64,000 bases of DNA from Arctopsyche grandis (lineage: Eukaryota; Arthropoda; Insecta; Trichoptera; Hydropsychidae): NCBI RefSeq assembly GCF_051622035.1, contig NC_135357.1, forward strand, positions 20,698,256 to 20,762,255, in the 5' to 3' direction. This document shows, one piece after another, positions 58,323-64,000 of this stretch. Both the position numbers and the translations under genes were made by a program. The notes below the pieces were generated by a model, which saw nothing but the letters and a program-made list of their open reading frames with translations, was not told where the DNA came from and did not search any database. The stretch's first letter is position 1. The number at the start of each line of letters is the position of its first letter.

Positions 58323-61300
58323 TTATTGCAAATCTTTGATTGCCTGGAGGATACGCTTAACGTGTCCAACTTTGGTCACTCCAAGATCACGCAGATCCCG
58401 ACGAGCCAAAGATAACAGCTCACGTCCAGTTATGTCATGACTAGCGAATGCTTCAACATGTTCTCCTAGTTGTAATGAATTTAGCCACGTTTCTACCTCA
58501 CTAGTACCCCATAACTTGACAGCCGCCGCTCCTACAACATTCACAGATACGCTACTACGTCTACGACCAGCACTCCTTAACCATCCTCTTCGACCTCCGC
58601 GTTGATCCGTCTATAATCAATTTTGTATATTTTATTTTCCTACATTACAAAAAATATAATCACGAGTTCAATGAATTGGCCATATATACCTCACTATCAG
58701 GAGGTTGAAGAGAAGCTAAACCTCCCTGATCTTTCACGAGTGTAAGTTGTTGTCGAGTAGCTTTTAAAGCTTGTTGTAGTTGAGGACTGCCTCCTATTGA
58801 TTCACCAGATGTACAAAGTTCTGCGAGGATTTTTGCCTGTAAATAATTTCAAATATACCTATTTCGGAGGTGCACAATAGTTTGTTAGGTTGTTTTTTAT
58901 ATGATGTAGCGTGGACATAAAGTAGGGTTTCTGAGATCGGAGTGAAAGAAGCAGTGAGTAGTGGTATTGTTATTGATCTGTCGAATTAAGAATGGAACAA
59001 ATCTGCCGAATATTTATACACGGCGTTTACACACTCTCAGTGCAGAGAGATCATTGGTCGATCGGTTACGAGATCTTATTGGTTGTTGTATACGGCTTGT
59101 TTATTCGCCGAAGTCTTTTTGTAGCGAACGCGCGATCAGGCCGTTGATTAATGATACTCTACTAGTGGTCGACCAATATTTTATTTTATTATATACATAT
59201 GTACATACATATATACCAGGAAGGCCTAACATGTAAACCCCAAATGTACCTTCCTGGTCAATAACAAACAATGCAGCATTTTTATTACATAAGTCGCTGA
59301 ATTACGAGACACCGAAAACTCGAAATTAACAAGACATTATGAATTTTAACTTGTGCGTAAATTTTATTGTACATTAATCATACTCAAATAGTGGTGACAT
59401 AGTAGGTGGGAAGGTATTTAGCCAATTTTATCGAGGTACCGTTAAAACAATGAAATCAGAAAAAATTGGGAAACTCTGATAGGAAACGAGCAACTAGTTA
59501 GCCAGCAGCATTACAGATATACTCAGAATAAATTATTTTCAATCGAGGTCAACTCGGCGCCTCTCGGTGCTAGGCAAAAGCCCAACCACCGAGCCATGCT
59601 GCTGGCTGTTGCATCAATCGCCTAATCTCCACGTTATGATATTTTAGAAAAGTACTAGTTTTATACCAATTTTGCTAATTCCTGACGTAATTCTCCAGCT
59701 GGCAATAGTCTTCCAGAAGGTGTTAAATTATCTACTCTTGTAGAAGCGTCGCAAGCTCTTGCATATAAATTTGGTCCATCTTCTGATCCACCACTTGCTG
59801 TTATAGAGGACATCTTCAACTGATTAAAAAAAATATCAATTAATTATTTATTTCGAATGAATAAATATCTCCACATGTAACTTGTTTGATTAAAAATAAA
59901 GTAATTCTTGCCCATTTAATAAGTGTATTTGCTGTTTCAATGAAGACCAAGAGTTGTGCGAGTTCAGCCGGTGGTAGCTCGTCCAGGGACGTTGCATGAG
60001 TTAAAGATGTTTGAAGTGGTGTTCCACTTCCAGCACCCCCAGCGATTTGAGCACTCGTCAACTTTTGTTTTTCACCCCACGTTCTGAAATATTTACTTGA
60101 TTAATACGTAGGAAAAATATGCATTTTCAAATAAAATTATATTAACTAACTTAAGAGATGTTTCTAATGCTCTTGATCGACACAAAACTTGTGCTCTGTT
60201 TTTGTGCATAATTCGAATCATACCAGGAGGCTGTAGCCATGCCTCTCCATCGACTTGAACCGGAACTCCTTCTGAACCTGTAATACAATCATTCAAGTAA
60301 AAGAACATTCTTGGAAATTGTTTGTATGATACTTTTATTACAACTGGATTTACCTAGTATATTGATTTGTACATTTCGGCATTGAGCAATACGATGTCTT
60401 TGCAGGTTGATAAGACGCGAAGCCGCCATTTGAGCAGAGCCAAATACAGCCACTACTTCAAGAACACGATCGTCGAAACTAGGAGGAAGGAAAGGTCCCC
60501 CACCATCGCATCCCCAAAAGTTAGTTCCACCCATGAAACTAGGAATATTCAATACCACAATGCCTTGAAGTTCGGGTAAAGGAATTTTTTGTCCGTCGCA
60601 TTCCAATTGCACACGCTGTCCTAGATGTCTAAATTAGATAATAAAAATCAATTATATTTGAAAAGATATATAAAACAATGAACTTATGAATCTTTTAAAA
60701 CTTTTTTGTGATTATCGCCCCTACCTATATGTTCGCTGTACCCATTCTCTTGAACCTAAAACTCCATACCACATATAATTCCTTGCCCTCGATCGACATT
60801 TTTCAGGATGTTCTTCTCGTTTTTGATGAAAATCTAAAGATATTTTTGCATCTATTCCGATCCCAAAGTAATTATTCATCACAGAACGTTCATAGAAACC
60901 TTCTAACAAAGTTTCCTAAAATTACAAAAAAAAAAAAAAATATTTAAATTATTTGCAACTATACCCACGCATGAATTATAAAATGGAGCCAACCTGTGGA
61001 TCCATAAGTGGACTAACAGCAGCACACAGAGCATCTGCATTTGCAAGAAGACATCGTCCAACTAATCCAGACACGTGTGGCCACGCCGGTAGTCTCACTA
61101 ATGGATTGATTATGGGGAGTGTTTTCTTTGTGCCCTCTAATGAATTTTTATTTTTATTGGCTCCCAATAATATAGTTCCTGGTCCCCATATAGATGATGC
61201 GGATTTTGATAGTCTATAAAAATCATAAACAATTTTAAAATTCTCTAAAACAGTATGTTAAAATGAATAGCCTGAGATTGTTCAATACCTTCCGGCCTCG

Positions 61301-63043
61301 CCAGGTTGAAATAAACTACCGCAAGATATTCTACGTGTGGCTGATGGGCATCGTTCTACGTCTAATGATGTTCTGGGACCATTATCAGAGCACCGTCGTT
61401 CTCTTGGCCATAGTGGTCCACCCAAGAGTCCTCCCCCTAACCCGTTTCCACCCAATCCATTTCCTCCTAGCATTATTCCGTTTCCACGTTGCCCATCACT
61501 ACTGGAGGGTGAAGGTGGCTCAACCACCACTGAGACCCGTGGAAACATTCTTCCACCGACCGGACTATCCATCTCCATATTAAATGTTAGGAAATCTTTT
61601 TGTGGTATTTCTCCCCCGGATGATTTTTTCATTTCGTCATTCAATTTACTCGTAATGTCGATTCCGAGCTTAAATTTATCGTATGGTATTTCTTCAGTTA
61701 TTTTTAAATTAAAACCAACATGCTGCTCTTCCGTACTCGAAGGCTTGAACTCCTTTTCGAAATCTTCTTTAAATGCAAACACTTGTTCTAATACAGTTTC
61801 TTCGGTTGCGACTGAAGAAGATAGATTACTATTGCAAGACCCTTTATTGAGATCATCCTTTGTGTTTTCTAAACATTCAACCTCTTCATCTAAAACATTC
61901 TGTTTGGAAAGAGCTGATTCTAGTCTCTCTTTCTTTTTACTACTGTGGCGTAAATGTCTTTTGAATGATTTACGAGCAATATCGTTACCTTCTACGAATT
62001 GGGCTAAGCTGCAATATTTGACAGTTTCAGTCGTTGCCGCTAAATTGAAAACTTTATTTTCAAAACCAAACTTTTCCTCCAGATCTTTCTTTTTACTTTT
62101 GTGCAAAAAATTGAATATCCTATCATCATACTTTTCTAAACTAGGATTGCGACTATCCATTTGGAGTTCCGACGTTGTATCAGAAGTAAAAAGCGTAGTT
62201 TCGTCGGTGAAAGTATTTTCGATCTCACCATTTTTTCCTATCATAGCTAATATTAGATCTTGTCCGAGAACGGAGCTCATATCATCCATTATTGATTCTC
62301 CGTGAATGGTCTCTGAATTTGGACAAGTGGTTGTATCGGATGTTTCGGGAGAATCTATATGACAAATGTGCCCATTTACATCTTCTCCATCTAGGTTTTG
62401 TGGTGCTTGAAAAGGCTTTTGATCTAAAACATCCGAACTGACACTACATTCTTCATTGCTCATCGCTGAAAGAATGTCCGACAGATCTTTGTCGTCTGAA
62501 GTGGGATCCGGGCTTTGTCCACGCTTTGCTGGTGATTCTCTAGACAATCTTCTCTTACTCGATGTCGGAATTTCGCTAATTTTCGTTTGTTCTTCGTCGA
62601 TGTCGATGATTGTCATTTTGTCCGATTCGTACGCTTGCCCCCTTTGGAGGGGTGAGTCATAGGACTTTTCATTTGAAACTACTAAACAGGGTACCTTAAA
62701 TAAACTAACATCACAGATTTCGCTCGAATCACCGCGACTCTCATTTGATTCTCTGAGCTTCATCAGATTTGCACAAGAGCCGGAAAACTCGAAACTAGGA
62801 GCTAGGCCGCGAAACAGAAACTTGTCACTTAGACTAGGTAGCTCCATACTCTTGTTACTATTGTCATCCCTCGGTTCACAAGCACTAAGTTGATCGGGAG
62901 ATTTACTAGCTTGACTAATGCACATGGGAAATAGGCGAGCTAAATCTTCATCTACATCTGGTATACTGAAAAAACACGTAGAATATTTCTTTGTTTTTGG
63001 ATTCAGATCATTGAAAATAAATTTTCTAAATAAATATATGTAC

Positions 63044-63120
<77 letters not shown>

Positions 63121-63433
63121 TTGATTTTTACCTATCGCTAGGGGGTCCCATTTCTGAGGTAGCCGAAGAGCGTCTGCTACCGTCAGCAAATTGACGTGGA
63201 GCTGGTAGCAATTCCCAAGAACCAGAGCCTCGAGGCTCATATGCTGCCACCTGCCATACGTAAATTGTTTGAATATGATGTAAAAAGAGCGATTTAACGG
63301 ATTATATTAATTTTACTTTGAGTGTATCAGGCGGATGTAAAGCGGTATTCACTGCTTTTCTTAAATTGTCAGCCCTTCTTCTGATTTCAGTAGCTCTTGA
63401 GCCAGCCAACCGCGCCCTCTCGTTTACTTCTTC
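58323..63433 (-). CDS. DGKH-like (dgk eta): Diacylglycerol kinase eta/delta type (type II), C-terminal 1,171 residues
   Basis: Eleven exons on the minus strand: 63,433-63,317, 63,250-63,132, 62,965-61,289, 61,213-60,994, 60,915-60,725, 60,628-60,354, 60,277-60,151, 60,083-59,882, 59,819-59,667, 58,836-58,690 and 58,610-58,323. All are GT..AG with consistent phases, in total 1,172 codons including TAA. The enzyme phosphorylates diacylglycerol to phosphatidic acid. The accessory catalytic half is clear: [108 protein letters not shown] and [20 protein letters not shown]. The last exon encodes a C-terminal SAM domain ([40 protein letters not shown]), which in DGK delta/eta-2 mediates oligomerisation. 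The 559-codon exon is a Ser/Asp/Glu-rich linker splitting the catalytic halves. PH, C1 and the first catalytic half must lie beyond the right edge. Confidence 0.92.
58868..59640. other. Kinase intron with repeat content
   Basis: An intron between exons 59,667-59,819 and 58,690-58,836. It holds a short inverted repeat (ACCAGGAAGG at 59,214 against CCTTCCTGGT at 59,249) and a possible tRNA-derived SINE listed separately. The open frame at 58,961-59,236 on the plus strand has no recognisable motif. Confidence 0.45.
59490..59625 (-). mobile_element. Possible tRNA-derived SINE head
   Basis: On the minus strand a GC-richer block contains TGGCTCGGTGG, close to a Pol III A box. About 35 bases later comes CCGAGTTGACCTCG, close to a B box (G(A/G)TTCRAxxC with one base missing). 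The cloverleaf-like pairing CTAGCACCGAGAGG/GCCTAGCACC is weak. CAGCAGCAT and ATGCTGCTGG face each other at the two ends. It is unlike the surrounding AT-rich intron. The alternative is a decayed tRNA pseudogene. Confidence 0.35.
63049..63117. repeat. (TA)n microsatellite in kinase intron
   Basis: About 34 TA repeats between exons 62,965 and 63,132. It happens to keep a reading frame open across the intron, which creates a false fused ORF. The spliced model is supported by phase and homology instead. Confidence 0.9.
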
Positions 63434-63697
63434 CTTTATATTTACAAAAAAATAAACCATAGAGGTAAATATGTATATTAAATTGATGTTCGCTTTGTGT
63501 ATGATTAAAAAAAAGTTAAGAAAATTACTTTATTGATGAATACGATATGACATTCTTTTAATTAATACAAAAATAACTATGTAATTTTTTAGATAACCAG
63601 CTTTATGTTCATATGTACATATATATTTTTCTCAATCTAATTATACTATGCATACCGGTATGATTTGTAGCCTACGATTTATATTATATATACATAC
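63434..63697. other. Kinase intron sequence upstream of first visible exon
   Basis: AT-rich intron DNA with tacata repeats. No coding sequence is seen. The next upstream exon must be outside the window. Confidence 0.5.
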
Positions 63698-63705
63698 ATA
63701 CATAC

Positions 63706-63877
63706 CAGTAGCGTGCGGTAAAATTCTCCCCGTTTTCGTCGCACAGGCTTACTTACGTCTGTGCGAGCAGGACACAAGACGATGCGGTATGACGTCACAG
63801 AATCCTCTTGTAGCCTACTCTCACAAATGTAAATAAAGTTGTGATAGAAACAGAGAAATTTCCACCGCACGCCACTG
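63706..63877. mobile_element. hAT-type MITE with 8 bp target-site duplication
   Basis: The terminal inverted repeats are CAGTAGCGTGCGGTAAAATT at the left and, on the opposite strand, CAGTGGCGTGCGGTGGAAAT at the right. They are flanked by ATACATAC at 63,698-63,705 and 63,878-63,885. The 8 bp duplication and CAGTGGCG-type ends fit hAT non-autonomous elements. The host site is tacata microsatellite, so the duplication is less decisive than usual. The 172 bp element is non-coding and lies in a kinase intron. Confidence 0.75.
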
Positions 63878-63893
63878 ATACATACATATGTAC

Positions 63894-64000
63894 CAGTGAC
63901 GTGCCATGGAAATATCTCCGTTTTTATCGCATAGCCTTACTTACGTGTGCGCGAACAGGTTACCAGATGACTCGGTGTGACGTCACTTAGTCCCCTTGTA
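63894..64000. mobile_element. Second copy of the same MITE, cut by the window edge
   Basis: It starts CAGTGACGTGCCATGGAAAT and runs in parallel with the first copy through the ATCGCATAGCCTTACTTACG, TGACGTCAC and CCTTGTA blocks, with many substitutions. The two copies share orientation and lie 16 bp apart, apparently separate insertions of different age. Confidence 0.7.

Noticed and set aside
61337-62305. A 322-codon plus-strand ORF
   Set aside because: It lies antisense to the well-supported kinase exon. It is rich in Ser, Phe and Leu, as expected for a shadow frame.
61282-63240. A 652-codon minus-strand ORF read as one exon
   Set aside because: It crosses a (TA)n intron and uses the wrong frame in the 63,132-63,250 exon. 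The spliced model keeps phase through all eleven exons.

Overview
The window is AT-rich nuclear DNA from an animal, most likely an insect. The pointers are genes with introns and GT..AG splice sites, an R1-type non-LTR retrotransposon, Helitrons with Rep and Pif1 helicase domains, PIF/Harbinger transposase pieces, MADF (Adf-1-like) domains, and many catatgtacata-type microsatellites. The species cannot be told from sequence alone. There is no prokaryotic operon, CRISPR array or recognisable intact tRNA or rRNA gene.

Layout. Positions 1-10,640 are a transposon graveyard: a broken Tc1/mariner copy, Helitron remnants, an uninterrupted CR1/L2-like LINE ORF on the minus strand (3311-6163), and a deleted R1-like LINE copy. 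Positions 10,640-42,406 are a tandem array with a period of exactly 9,032 bp. It holds three whole units (15,311-24,342; 24,343-33,374; 33,375-42,406) with no difference found where I compared them, preceded by a near-identical 4.7 kb partial unit. Each unit is a mosaic of two Helitron lineages, an R1-like reverse transcriptase, MADF pieces and the N-terminal part of a Harbinger transposase. Nearly all of these are broken. Positions 42,407-45,900 hold further Helitron and Harbinger debris.

The host genes are in the right third. DPH2 (plus, 45,998-47,350) has a single coding exon and belongs to diphthamide synthesis. EARS2, mitochondrial glutamyl-tRNA synthetase (plus, 49,914-51,752), has five exons giving 507 residues. 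The 3' part of a type II diacylglycerol kinase eta/delta gene (minus, 58,323-63,433) has eleven exons giving 1,171 residues, and its 5' part lies beyond the right edge. All splice phases that I assigned close without a break. The three genes have unrelated housekeeping or signalling roles and do not form a functional cluster. A hAT pseudogene and a long palindrome lie between DPH2 and EARS2. About 6.5 kb of AT-rich non-coding DNA separates EARS2 from the kinase, and hAT-type MITEs lie at the right edge.

The most notable feature is the tandem array. It is either a very recent amplification of a composite transposon block or an assembly artefact. Its first unit shows a sharp change in similarity, a template-switch-like mutation and independent insertions, and these may reveal its history.
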